A DNA stretch of 14,350 nucleotides from an uncultured Eubacteriales bacterium (lineage in GTDB: Bacteria; Bacillota; Clostridia; Oscillospirales; Ruminococcaceae): contig CABUOE010000044.1 in the NCBI GenBank assembly GCA_902493155.1, forward strand, positions 1-14,350, read 5' to 3'. The notes beneath the pieces are model-generated. The model made no database searches. It was not told the DNA's origin and saw only the letters and a program-made list of their open reading frames with translations. Below are positions 1-6,382 of the stretch, piece by piece; within the stretch, counting starts at the first letter, position 1, and the number at the start of each line of letters is the position of its first letter. The position numbers and the translations under genes were made by a program.

Positions 1-65
1 TCGGGCAGAATTTTTCCGATGTCCACCTGTTTGATGGAACGGGAACCGATTACAGCAACGATCAT
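1..65 (-). CDS. SLOG/DprA-like Rossmann protein, N-terminus only (partial)
   Basis: Only the first 21 codons are in the window; the gene runs off the left edge. The visible protein begins MIVAVIGSRSIKQVDIGKIL, a hydrophobic beta strand followed by a G-S-R turn and a helix. That matches the opening of small SLOG-superfamily (DprA/LOG-like) nucleotide-binding proteins, where the Gly-Ser-Arg turn contacts a nucleotide ligand. The ATG is preceded, on the minus strand, by a good TGAGGTGAT ribosome site (71-78). It diverges from the RHH gene at 178 across a 112-bp region with repeated boxes, so the two may be controlled together. The family call rests on about 20 residues and the rest of the gene is unseen. 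Confidence 0.5.
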   Translation of the reverse strand, partial: MIVAVIGSRSIKQVDIGKILP

Positions 66-80
66 ATTTAATCACCTCAT

Positions 81-148
81 ATAACAATAAATCGTTATAT
101 GTTGTATTATAAGTCGTTATACAACGTGTGACATCAATCTGCTATAAT
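81..148. promoter_or_regulatory. Divergent promoter region with repeated TCGTTATA boxes
   Basis: Rightward there is an extended -10, TGC-TATAAT (140-148), about 30 bp before the GTG at 178. Leftward the minus strand carries TATAAT (111 to 106) with a weak -35 ATGTCA (134 to 129) at 17-bp spacing. The octamer TCGTTATA occurs at 92-99 and 114-121, 22 bp apart (about two helical turns). An inverted half-site ATAAC lies at 81-85. These boxes overlap or flank both promoters, as expected for an operator. A natural but unproven candidate regulator is the adjacent RHH protein. Confidence 0.45.
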
Positions 149-177
149 AATATCAAATTTTAATTGTAGGTGATTAT

Positions 178-357
178 GTGCGTCCCATCAAAATTCCCAG
201 AGTTCCCCCCACCGTCAGCAAGTCCGTCCGCTTTCCGGTCGACGTAGTAAAAGCGGTTGAAAAGGCTATCTGCGGGAAAGAATGTACCTTCTCTGCCTTT
301 ATCGTGGAGGCGGCGAGAATTATGCTGGAAAACCTGGAAGAAGACGAAGAGATGTGA
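178..357 (+). CDS. Small ribbon-helix-helix DNA-binding protein (copy 1)
   Basis: A 59-residue protein, MRPIKIPRVPPTVSKSVRFP... ending ...LENLEEDEEM. The order is a basic, Pro-rich N-arm (1-14), a beta strand SVRFPV (about 16-21), helix A DVVKAVEKAI, a turn, and helix B FSAFIVEAARIMLENL. This is the ribbon-helix-helix (CopG/Arc/MetJ) pattern, in which a dimer places the strand in the major groove. The start is GTG at 178, behind AGGTGAT (168-174). The ATG at 176 is out of frame and reaches a stop after 23 codons. A near-copy sits at 7294 with the same GTG start and ribosome site. It probably acts as a small repressor, possibly of its own divergent promoter. No toxin partner is visible. Confidence in the fold is high; the role is unknown. 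Confidence 0.8.
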   Translation: MRPIKIPRVPPTVSKSVRFPVDVVKAVEKAICGKECTFSAFIVEAARIMLENLEEDEEM

Positions 358-412
358 TGCGTTTTTCCCAATTACCTGTCTTCGTCGGTTTGGTGAGGGG
401 GACCGCAAAAAT

Positions 413-490
413 GTAGGGGCGGATGCCCACATCCGTCTTGGGTATGGCGGCTCCGGTGTATGGGCGGGCGGAGCAGAGCCCCGCCCCTAC
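413..490. repeat. Family A palindromic repeat, full copy
   Basis: It begins GTAGGGGCGG and ends CCGCCCCTAC, a 10-bp inverted terminal match. The right half carries the shared motif GGGCGGAGCAGAGC. It lies between the RHH gene and the convergent pentapeptide gene. There is no coding content and no recognisable target-site duplication. Like the copies at 7654 and 12893 it is preceded by an A-run plus T. Confidence 0.85.
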
Positions 491-529
491 GGATTTGGGG
501 GAGGTTTTTGGGGTGTAGGGCGGGCGGCT

Positions 530-554
530 GTAGGGGCCAATGCCCACATTGGCC
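530..554. repeat. Short family A derivative: hairpin after GTAGGGGC
   Basis: GTAGGGGC runs into GGCCAATG-CCCA-CATTGGCC, an 8-bp perfect stem with a 4-base loop (535-554). It shares the left end of family A but has a different inner stem and no right half. It is probably a degenerate or minimal repeat unit. Confidence 0.55.
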
Positions 555-571
555 TGAAAATAAATAAACAC

Positions 572-602
572 AACCCCTTCCTGCCAAAAACAGGAAGGGG
601 TT
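572..602 (-). terminator. Rho-independent terminator of the leftward metal operon
   Basis: A perfect 12-bp stem, AACCCCTTCCTG (572-583) with CAGGAAGGGGTT (591-602), and a 7-base loop. On the minus strand it starts 8 nt after the pentapeptide stop codon and is followed by a T-rich tail (GTGTTTATTTATTTTC). On the plus strand the tail is poor, so it mainly serves the leftward unit. Confidence 0.85.
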
Positions 603-609
603 TGATTCT

Positions 610-1212
610 CTACGGCGTATACCGGGCGCCCAGGGCGGAGGCCAGGACAATGGCCTGCTCCAGGTCGATTTTCGCGTCCTTGAAGTCGATTTCCAGTAAA
701 TTCAGGTCGTGGATGGATGAGCTTCTCAGGTCGGCCCCCCGGAAGGTGGCTCCGGTCAAATTCGCACCGTCGAAGCAGCACTCCGACAGGCGGCATTTGG
801 AGAAATCGGCGCGGGGCAGCTCGGCGCTGCGGAAGTTCACGTGGGAGAGGGCGGTGCCGGAAAAATCCATCTCGTCTAAGAAGGTGTAGGACCAGTCGCC
901 GCCTAAGATGGTCATGGCCTGGCAGTCGGCATCGGCCAAATTGGAGCCGGTCATTTTGCAGTCGTCGAAGGTGGCGGCGAAAAGGGTGGCGAGGGGGAAT
1001 TTACAGTTTAAAAAAGCGGTGTTTTTGGCTACCATGCCGTTACATTTCGCGCCGGCGAAGCTGCACCGGTCGAAGCGGCAGGACTTTAGCTCAATGGCGG
1101 CAAGGTCGGCCCCCTGGAAGGAGCAGTTTATAAAAGTCATGCCGGTGAGGGAGCTTTCTAAAATCTCCGCCTCCCGGAAATCCTCGTTTTCGTAATATTT
1201 TTCGGTGAACAT
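610..1212 (-). CDS. Pentapeptide-repeat protein
   Basis: A 200-residue protein starting MFTEKYYENEDFREAEIL. From about residue 12 to 175 nearly every fifth position is F, L or M, within A(D/N)Lxx-type repeats: FQGADL, FAGAKC, SNLADADC, FDGANL, FRGADL. This predicts a right-handed quadrilateral beta helix. It ends with a helical tail, IDLEQAIVLASALGARYTP, as in Qnr/MfpA-like members. Some relatives protect DNA gyrase by mimicking DNA; for most the role is unknown, and nothing here proves a gyrase role. The ATG at 1212 is chosen because AGGAGG (1219-1224, minus strand) sits 6 bases upstream. It directly follows the Fur-family gene, with its ribosome site overlapping that gene's stop, so it is likely cotranscribed and possibly metal- or stress-responsive. 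Confidence 0.85.
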   Translation of the reverse strand: MFTEKYYENEDFREAEILESSLTGMTFINCSFQGADLAAIELKSCRFDRCSFAGAKCNGMVAKNTAFLNCKFPLATLFAATFDDCKMTGSNLADADCQAMTILGGDWSYTFLDEMDFSGTALSHVNFRSAELPRADFSKCRLSECCFDGANLTGATFRGADLRSSSIHDLNLLEIDFKDAKIDLEQAIVLASALGARYTP

Positions 1213-1222
1213 GGCGGGCCTC

Positions 1223-1644
1223 CTAGTTCTGGCAGTCGGGGCAGACGCCGAAAATCTCAAAGGAGTGGCCTTTTAGGGTGAAGCCGTGGGCTTTGCAGAC
1301 GGCGGCGGTAAAAGCCTCCACCGGGCACTCGTCCAGCACGATGCACCGCTTGCACTTGACGCAGACCAGGTGGTGCCGGTGGCCGGTGTGGGCGATGTTA
1401 AAATACTGCTTGCCGCTATCGTCGGGCAGGTCGGTTTTTTCGACGATGTGGTGCTCCTCCAGAGAGGAGAGGGTGCGGTAGACGGTGGAGAGGCCGAAGT
1501 CGTGGCCCTGCGCCTTCAAATCAAGGTAGATGTCTCCGCTGTCAGGTGGGAGGGGGAGGTGAGCAGGATGTCCAAAATCGCTTCCCGCTGTTTTGTCACT
1601 TTGAGCCCGGATTTTTTGAGAAGTTCCAGTGGGTTTTCTTTCAT
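1223..1644 (-). pseudogene. Fur-family metalloregulator, interrupted by a 1-nt frameshift
   Basis: Two frames together spell one Fur-family protein. The N-part is MKENPLELLKKSGLKVTKQR... to ...SPSHLTAE, the winged-helix start. After a frame change the rest reads DIYLDLKAQGHDFGLSTVYR..., with the recognition helix STVYRTLSSL, a histidine cluster HTGHRHHLVC, and two CxxC zinc motifs (CVKC and CPDC). One missing base in GCGGAGACATC (minus strand, about 1533-1537) breaks the frame; restoring a G gives GAG-GAC-ATC and a 140-residue protein, the usual Fur length. As written, the first frame ends 16 bases later at TGA. A TTG at 1519 could start a truncated C-terminal piece. Fur proteins repress metal genes when metal-bound. 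The gene lies between its likely target transporter and the pentapeptide gene. The single lesion with all motifs intact suggests either a very recent mutation or a sequencing or assembly error. Whether it is Fur, Zur or PerR cannot be told from sequence alone. Confidence 0.85.
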
Positions 1645-1694
1645 AACGTCCCCGCCTTTCCGGCCCGCAGGCCAGTCATAGGATGGATACTGAA

Positions 1695-2576
1695 TTACAG
1701 CATGGCTAAGTGGATAATCATGCCGGCCGCCACCGACACCAGATAGGTACACAAAACGATTTTGAAAGCGGACTTTTTGCTGCGGCATTCCTTAAAGAGG
1801 ACGAGATACCCGAAGCCGGTTCCCGCCGACAGCCCGGCGATGGCGGCGCCGAAGGAGATGCTGCCGTTTATGAGCAGCTGGGTCAGCAGCACCGAGGTGG
1901 CGCAGCCGGGAATCAGGCCGATGAGGGCGGTGAGGATGGGCTGGAAGACGCTGCCCGACAGAAGGACGGTCTCCAGGTTGTCCTCGCCGATCCAGAAGAC
2001 AACAAGGTTGATGACGAGCATGGTGACCGCTAAAAAGGCGGTGATTTTCAGGGTGTGGACGACGGCGCTTTTGAAGATGGAGCCGTGGTGGGAGCAGCAG
2101 CCGCACTGGCCGCCGGAGTGTTCGTGGTCATGGTCGTGGCCGCAGTGGTCCGATTTTTGTCCCAGGGTGCGGATCCGGGTCGTTTCGTTTCGAAAGAGGG
2201 TATACTTTAAAAGATAGCCCGCCGCCACGGCGATAATGACCTTGGCCAGGATGAGCCAGAGGACCAAGCTCATGTCCGAGAGGTTTGAGAGCATGACGGG
2301 GATGGCCTCGTCGGAGGTGGAGAGGAAAACGGCGATGAGGGTGGACGCGCCGATCATGCCGCCGCTGTAAAGGGAGGCGGACGCCGCTGAGAACCCGCAT
2401 TGGGGGATGCAGCCTACTAAGGCGCCCATGAGCGGGCCGAAGCGGGAGCCTTTCCCGTTCATGAATTTCAGAAAATCCACCCGGTGCTCCAGCCATTCGA
2501 TGAACAGGTAGACCACAAAGAGGATGGGGATGGTTTTTAAGGTGTCGAGCAAAGTGTCCAGTAATACGTCCAACAT
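1695..2576 (-). CDS. Putative 10-TM heavy-metal/manganese transporter (ArsP_2-like)
   Basis: A 293-residue membrane protein starting MLDVLLDTLLDTLKTIPILF. It has two related halves with inverted-repeat character: GALVGCIPQCGFSAASASL (about 51-69) and TALIGLIPGCATSVLLTQLL (about 216-235). Between them is a cytosolic or external loop rich in metal ligands, DHCGHDHDHEHSGGQCGCC and SHH (about 143-164). This matches the family called putative 10TM heavy-metal exporter or putative manganese transporter (ArsP_2). It probably moves a divalent metal across the membrane, most likely outward; ion and direction are not established. The start is chosen at 2576 behind GGAAAGGCG; a much longer upstream extension is leader RNA. 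It is first in the leftward unit, with a promoter and Fur-type box upstream and the Fur-family gene 50 bp downstream. Confidence 0.8.
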   Translation of the reverse strand: MLDVLLDTLLDTLKTIPILFVVYLFIEWLEHRVDFLKFMNGKGSRFGPLMGALVGCIPQCGFSAASASLYSGGMIGASTLIAVFLSTSDEAIPVMLSNLSDMSLVLWLILAKVIIAVAAGYLLKYTLFRNETTRIRTLGQKSDHCGHDHDHEHSGGQCGCCSHHGSIFKSAVVHTLKITAFLAVTMLVINLVVFWIGEDNLETVLLSGSVFQPILTALIGLIPGCATSVLLTQLLINGSISFGAAIAGLSAGTGFGYLVLFKECRSKKSAFKIVLCTYLVSVAAGMIIHLAML

Positions 2577-2609
2577 AAAATCGCCTTTCCTATTTAAAAT
2601 TGCTGCGAA

Positions 2610-2632
2610 TTCGCCCCTTTTTTGGGGGCGAA
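2610..2632 (-). other. Hairpin in the leader of the transporter mRNA
   Basis: TTCGCCCC (2610-2617) pairs with GGGGCGAA (2625-2632) around a 7-base loop, in the roughly 115-nt leader between promoter and transporter start. No T-run follows on the minus strand, so it is not a standard terminator. No conserved manganese-riboswitch (yybP-ykoY) core is seen. It may only stabilise the leader. Confidence 0.4.
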
Positions 2633-2676
2633 AGGAAGAAATTCCAGTTTCAAAAAATTTTTTAAAGGATTCTAAA

Positions 2677-2691
2677 TGAAAATGATTATCG
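2677..2691. promoter_or_regulatory. Fur-type operator (7-1-7 box)
   Basis: TGAAAAT-G-ATTATCG matches the known Firmicutes Fur box TGATAAT-N-ATTATCA at 12 of 14 arm positions. It lies just downstream of the leftward -10 hexamer (2698-2703), where a bound repressor would block the transporter operon. The arms favour Fur over Zur (TCGTAAT) or PerR (TTATAAT) consensus, but the families overlap. Confidence 0.75.
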
Positions 2692-2697
2692 TTTGCA

Positions 2698-2726
2698 ATA
2701 ATACTACGATCTTGTCCATTTGTCAA
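2698..2726 (-). promoter_or_regulatory. Sigma-A promoter of the metal transporter operon
   Basis: On the minus strand, TTGACA (2726 to 2721), an exact 17-bp spacer and TATTAT (2703 to 2698). The predicted start lies at about 2690, inside the Fur-type box, giving a leader of roughly 115 nt before the ATG at 2576. Confidence 0.85.
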
Positions 2727-2851
2727 TCCTTTTTTGTCGAAGGATTCTGCTTTTTTCACATAGCCGTCACAAAGGCTATTTAAAATATCAGTGGACGGAT
2801 GCGGATGGATATGGTACACTGAAAGGACATAAAAGGAAAAGGGGGATTGTT

Positions 2852-3754
2852 ATGCTGAAACCATCGAGACTGCGAAAAGGGGACGTTATCGGGATCATCG
2901 CGCCCTGTCTGGCGGCGGAGGAAGAATATATCGCCCAGGCGGAAAAGGCGCTGGGGCAGATGGGGTTTTCGGTGAAGCTGGGGAAAAACCTCTACAGCCG
3001 CGCAAACGGATTTTCCGGGTCGCCGGAAGAGCGGGCGGCGGACTTCAATGAAATGGTGCTGAACCCTAAGGTGCGGATGATTTTCTTCGACGGCGGGGAA
3101 GTGAGCAACGAGATTCTCCCCTATATCGATTACGAGGCGGCGGCCAGAAACCCCAAGATCATCCTAAGCTACAGCGACGGGACGTCGGTTCTAAACGCTG
3201 TGTCGGCCCTCTCGGGCCTCGAGACCTTTTACGGCCAGTCCCCCGGGACGATTAGCCGGGGGGTCCCCTATAACCTGGGGCGTTTTGCCGAGATGCTCGT
3301 GGAGGGAAACCCCGTTTACCGGAAAAACAGCGATTGGAAGGTCATCCGGGGAGGCAGAGCCCAGGGGGAGCTCATCGGCGGGTATCTTTTAAATTTCGCC
3401 CTTTTAATGGAGGGGAAGTTTTTCAGGGTTCATCCGGAAAAGCGGTACATCCTCTTTCTCGAGGATCACATCTGCTTTAACCCGCCGGCGGCCGCCAGCC
3501 GGTATTTCTCCCACATCGGGCAGAGCGGGCTGATGGATAGGGTGGACGGGCTCATCTTCGGGCACTACGACGAGAAGCCTCAGCCGGAGATGGAGGAAGT
3601 GCTCCGCCGGTTCGGGGAGCGGTATGGGATTCCGGTGGTGTGGTGCGACGATTTCGGCCACGGGGAGAATCAGGCGATCCTGCCCATCGGGGTTGAGGCG
3701 CGTTTCGACGCCGGTGAGGGGACGCTCACATTTTTGGAGAGTTTGGTGTTGTAG
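2852..3754 (+). CDS. S66 peptidase: LD-carboxypeptidase / MccF-like
   Basis: A 300-residue cytosolic protein, no signal peptide, MLKPSRLRKGDVIGIIAP. It has the S66 architecture. The N-terminal Rossmann-like half ends in the nucleophile motif SYSDGTS (Ser about 108). The C-terminal half has GELIGGYLLNFALLMEG, a catalytic-Glu region FLEDH (Glu about 204) and the catalytic-His region DFGHGENQAILPIG (His about 270). Family members cleave L,D-bonds in cytosolic muropeptides (recycling) or inactivate microcin C-type peptides. The segment FDGGEVSNEILPYIDY replaces the RGGYGSN-type loop of classical LdcA, so substrate use may lean to MccF-like. The ATG at 2852 follows AAAAGGAAAAGGGGG; a longer upstream frame lacks support. 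The stop codon TAG is part of the terminal GTAGGGGC of a family A repeat. Confidence 0.85.
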   Translation: MLKPSRLRKGDVIGIIAPCLAAEEEYIAQAEKALGQMGFSVKLGKNLYSRANGFSGSPEERAADFNEMVLNPKVRMIFFDGGEVSNEILPYIDYEAAARNPKIILSYSDGTSVLNAVSALSGLETFYGQSPGTISRGVPYNLGRFAEMLVEGNPVYRKNSDWKVIRGGRAQGELIGGYLLNFALLMEGKFFRVHPEKRYILFLEDHICFNPPAAASRYFSHIGQSGLMDRVDGLIFGHYDEKPQPEMEEVLRRFGERYGIPVVWCDDFGHGENQAILPIGVEARFDAGEGTLTFLESLVL

Positions 3755-3820
3755 GGGCGAATTGTGTTCGCCGGAAGAGGCTCCGATGAGAAAACGGGCG
3801 GAGCAGAGCCCCGCCCCTAC
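3751..3820. repeat. Family A repeat, full copy overlapping a stop codon
   Basis: Left end GTAGGGGCGAATTGTGTTCG, middle GAAGAGGCTCCGATGAGAAA, right end with GGGCGGAGCAGAGC and GCCCCTAC. Bases 3752-3754 of the left end are the TAG stop of the S66 peptidase, so the element is fused to the gene end with no spacer. Confidence 0.9.
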
Positions 3821-3841
3821 GGATTTCTGTAAACTGTGGGT

Positions 3842-3911
3842 GTAGGGGCGAACTGTGTTGGCCCGAAGAGGTTTCGGTGAGAAAGCGGGCGGAGCAGAGC
3901 CCCGGCCCTAC
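3842..3911. repeat. Family A repeat, full copy
   Basis: Left end GTAGGGGCGAACTGTGTT, middle GAAGAGGTTTCGGTGAGAAA, right half with GGGCGGAGCAGAGC. The right terminus reads CCGGCCCTAC, one base off the usual. It lies 21 bp after the previous copy in the same orientation. Confidence 0.9.
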
Positions 3912-4015
3912 GGATTGAAGAGGATTGTGGATTGAGGCGGGCGGAGCAGAGCCCCGCCCCTACGGATTGAAGAGGGTTGTGGATTGAGGCGGGCGGAGCA
4001 AAGCCCCGCCCCTAC
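3911..4015. repeat. Tandem duplication of a family A right half (52-bp period)
   Basis: Two nearly identical 52-bp units: CGGATTGAAGAGG, then (A/G)TTGTGGATTGAGG, then the right half GGGCGGAGCA(G/A)AGC...GCCCCTAC. The units differ at very few positions. They carry no left half. This looks like recent unequal copying within the repeat array. Confidence 0.85.
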
Positions 4016-4036
4016 AGATTCCTGTATATCGTGGGT

Positions 4037-4083
4037 GTAGGGGCGAACTGTGTTGGCCCGAAGAGATTTCGGTGAGAAAGGAG
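4037..4083. repeat. Family A left half that supplies the response-regulator ribosome site
   Basis: Left end GTAGGGGCGAACTGTGTT and middle GAAGAGATTTCGGTGAGAAA match the copy at 3842. There the motif continues into GCGGGCGGAG; here it becomes GGAGAAC. The Shine-Dalgarno AAAGGAG (4077-4083) is thus formed at the edge of the element, 6 bases before the ATG at 4090. No clear promoter is seen between 3755 and 4089, apart from repeats. Confidence 0.7.
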
Positions 4084-4089
4084 AACGTC

Positions 4090-4764
4090 ATGCCGCGGAT
4101 TTTGGTTGTGGACGACGAACAGCGCATCCGGGAGGTCATCAAAAAGTACGCCGCCTTTGAGGGGTACGACATCCAGGAGGCGGAGGACGGGATGCAGGCG
4201 GTGGAAATCGCTGGGAAAGAGAATTTCGACCTGATTATCATGGACATTATGATGCCGGGCTTAGACGGGTTTTCCGCCTGCAAGGAAATCCGCAAGGTAA
4301 AAGAGGTGCCGGTGATTATGCTGTCGGCCCGGGGGGAGGAATACGATAGAATCCACGGGTTTGAGACGGGGGCGGATGACTATGTGGTCAAGCCCTTTTC
4401 CCCAAGGGAGCTGATGATGCGGGTGGCGGCGGTGCTCAAACGGGCAAAGCCTCAGCAGGACGGGGGCCACGAGATCTACGAGAGCGGCGGGCTCAAGGTG
4501 GATTTCACCGGGCGGCTGGTCACAATCGACGGGGAGCGGGTGGATTTGTCCCCCAAGGAGTACGATTTGCTGTTTTACCTCGTGCGCAACCGGAATATTG
4601 CCTTGACGCGGGAAAATCTCATCACAAACGTCTGGGGCTACGACTTTTACGGCGACGACCGGACACTGGACACCCACATCAAGCTTCTGCGGAAGAGCCT
4701 TAGGGAATACAGCGGGAAAATCGTCACGCTGAGAGGGGTGGGGTACCGTTTTGAAAGCGAATAG
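4090..4764 (+). CDS. OmpR/PhoB-family response regulator
   Basis: A 224-residue two-domain regulator. The receiver (1 to about 115) has the acid pair VVDDE (8-9), the phosphoacceptor Asp52 in IIMDIMMPG, switch Ser79 in MLSA, and Lys101 in VKPF. A linker leads to a C-terminal winged helix (about 130-224) with LSPKEYDLLFYL, the recognition region RTLDTHIKLLRKSL and GVGYRFE. Phosphorylation by the downstream kinase should promote dimeric DNA binding. The ATG at 4090 is preferred over an in-frame GTG at 4072 because AAAGGAG lies 6 bases upstream. The kinase gene begins 14 bases before this stop, so the two are translationally coupled. The regulon is unknown. Confidence 0.95.
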   Translation: MPRILVVDDEQRIREVIKKYAAFEGYDIQEAEDGMQAVEIAGKENFDLIIMDIMMPGLDGFSACKEIRKVKEVPVIMLSARGEEYDRIHGFETGADDYVVKPFSPRELMMRVAAVLKRAKPQQDGGHEIYESGGLKVDFTGRLVTIDGERVDLSPKEYDLLFYLVRNRNIALTRENLITNVWGYDFYGDDRTLDTHIKLLRKSLREYSGKIVTLRGVGYRFESE

Positions 4765-6262
4765 AAAGTCCTTAAGCGTCAAATGGAAGCTTCTTTTGTT
4801 CTTTGGCGGGTTCGCGGCCATTGTGCTGGCGCTTTTGTGGTGCTTTCAGGTGATTTTCCTGGAAGAGTTCTACAAGGGGGTCAAGACGAGGGAGCTGAAC
4901 GCCGCGGCGGACTCCATCTCCAAAAAGATGTTTGAAAGCGACTTGGGCGCTCTGCTCCAAAATTTAGCCCAGGAAAACCAGATCTGCGCCATGGCCATCA
5001 ACACCGACGGAAGCCTCATCGCGTCGGCGGACACCCTGCCCAACTGCCGCATTCACAAGCTGCCTCCGGCCGAGCTTTTTTCCCTGTATACGGCGGCGGT
5101 GGAAAACGGCGGCAGCTTTATCCAGCGGACCAGCCGGGAGGACGGGCGGTTTTTCATCCACGGCGAGTCGGGGAAGGTGCCCTTTGAGGAGCTGCCGGCC
5201 ACCGCCGACGAGGCAGAGCGGAACAAAAATAAGCCGCTGATGCCGTTTTTCGACCGGGCGCAGGAGAGCATCATCTGCGTGCGGGTGGTGGCGGATCAAG
5301 ATGGAAACGAGCGGGTGCTGCTGTTAAACTCGGTGATTTCGCCGGTGAGCGCCACGACACGGACGCTGCGGATTCAGCTGACCATCCTGACGGCGCTGAT
5401 GCTCCTGCTGGCGGCGGGGTTTGCGGTGCTACTGTCCAGGAAGATTTCGAGGCCGGTCATCCAAATCAACGACTCGGCCAAGGAGCTGGCAAAAGGGGAG
5501 TACCACCGGTACAAGGGCAAAAGCTACCGGGAGATCAGGGAGCTGGACGAGACGTTATCCGACGTTTCAGTGGAGCTGCAAAAATCCGAGGCGCTGAAAC
5601 GGGAGCTTCTCGCCAACGTGTCCCACGACCTGCGCACCCCGCTGACCATGATTACCGCCTACGCCGAGGCCATGCGGGATCTGCCCGGGGAGAACAGTCC
5701 TGAAAATGTCCAGGTCATCATCGACGAGGCGAACCACTTAAACGCGCTGGTCAACGATCTGCTGGATCTGTCTAAGCATCAGGCGGGGGTGCAGAAGCTT
5801 TCCAAAGAGCGGTTTTCGATAACCGGGCTTGTGCGGGAGACTTTGGAGCGGTATACGAAGCTCCGGGAGCAGGAGGGGTATCAAATCACCTTCGAGGCGT
5901 CGGAGGAGGTCTTTGTAGAGGCCGACCGGATGAAGATTTCCCAGGTGATTTACAACCTCATCAACAACGCGGTCAACTACACCGGCAAGGACAAAAAGGT
6001 CGTCATCCGGCAGGAGACCGACGGCGATACCGTCACGTTATCCATTGCAGACACCGGCGAGGGGATTCCCGAGGAACAGCTGGGGCTTGTGTGGGAGCGG
6101 TACTACAAGCTGGACAAAACCCACAAGCGCGCCGCCGTGGGAACGGGGCTGGGGCTGTCCATCGTCAAGAACATCCTCGACATGCACGGGGCGAAGTACG
6201 GCGTTCAGAGCAAGGTCGGGAAGGGCAGCGTGTTTTGGTTTCGGCTCAGGCGGGAGCGGTAG
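4751..6262 (+). CDS. Membrane sensor histidine kinase
   Basis: A 503-residue partner of the preceding regulator. TM1 is about 13-36, followed by an extracytoplasmic domain of about 170 residues without a recognised family. TM2 is about 206-228, then a HAMP linker starting RKISRPVIQINDSAKEL. The DHp helix has the H-box ANVSHDLRTPLTM with phosphoacceptor His292. The ATPase domain has an N-box NLINNAVNYTG (about 400), D-box DTGEGIP (about 433) and G-box GTGLGLSIVKN (about 463). All catalytic motifs are intact. The likely start is TTG at 4751, overlapping the regulator by 14 bp; no better start lies nearby. The input signal cannot be read from the sequence. A strong hairpin follows at 6304. Confidence 0.95.
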   Translation: MKANRKSLSVKWKLLLFFGGFAAIVLALLWCFQVIFLEEFYKGVKTRELNAAADSISKKMFESDLGALLQNLAQENQICAMAINTDGSLIASADTLPNCRIHKLPPAELFSLYTAAVENGGSFIQRTSREDGRFFIHGESGKVPFEELPATADEAERNKNKPLMPFFDRAQESIICVRVVADQDGNERVLLLNSVISPVSATTRTLRIQLTILTALMLLLAAGFAVLLSRKISRPVIQINDSAKELAKGEYHRYKGKSYREIRELDETLSDVSVELQKSEALKRELLANVSHDLRTPLTMITAYAEAMRDLPGENSPENVQVIIDEANHLNALVNDLLDLSKHQAGVQKLSKERFSITGLVRETLERYTKLREQEGYQITFEASEEVFVEADRMKISQVIYNLINNAVNYTGKDKKVVIRQETDGDTVTLSIADTGEGIPEEQLGLVWERYYKLDKTHKRAAVGTGLGLSIVKNILDMHGAKYGVQSKVGKGSVFWFRLRRER

Positions 6263-6303
6263 GAGCGTTCGCCCGCTTTCCTATAGAGATCTGTACAAGT
6301 ACG

Positions 6304-6342
6304 CACCCCCGCCCTGTGGGAAGATTCCACGGGGCGGGGGTG
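6304..6342 (+). terminator. Hairpin terminator-like repeat after the kinase gene
   Basis: A 16-bp stem (6304-6319 with 6327-6342, one U-G pair) with loop GAAGATT, 41 bases after the kinase stop, followed by TTGTATG. The T-tail is weak. The same hairpin occurs at 7550-7588 with compensating base changes, so it is a repeated structural element as well as a probable terminator. Confidence 0.7.
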
Positions 6343-6382
6343 TTGTATGTATAGCAATGGCCGATTTTATTTATATTACCTC

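Noticed and set aside
257..889. Long plus-strand open frame across the family A repeat and the antisense of the pentapeptide gene
   Set aside because: It spans a terminator, repeats and the reverse of a convincing gene; composition is that of a GC-rich shadow frame.
2577..2697. Manganese (yybP-ykoY) riboswitch in the transporter leader
   Set aside because: The conserved core of that class is not present; only one simple hairpin is seen.
2577..2819. N-terminal extension of the metal transporter frame to 2819
   Set aside because: It crosses the promoter and Fur-type box; the ATG at 2576 has a ribosome site and a normal family start.
3751..4080. CRISPR array
   Set aside because: Repeat units are unevenly spaced, differ in length and share middle sequence; there are no unique spacers of constant length and no cas genes.
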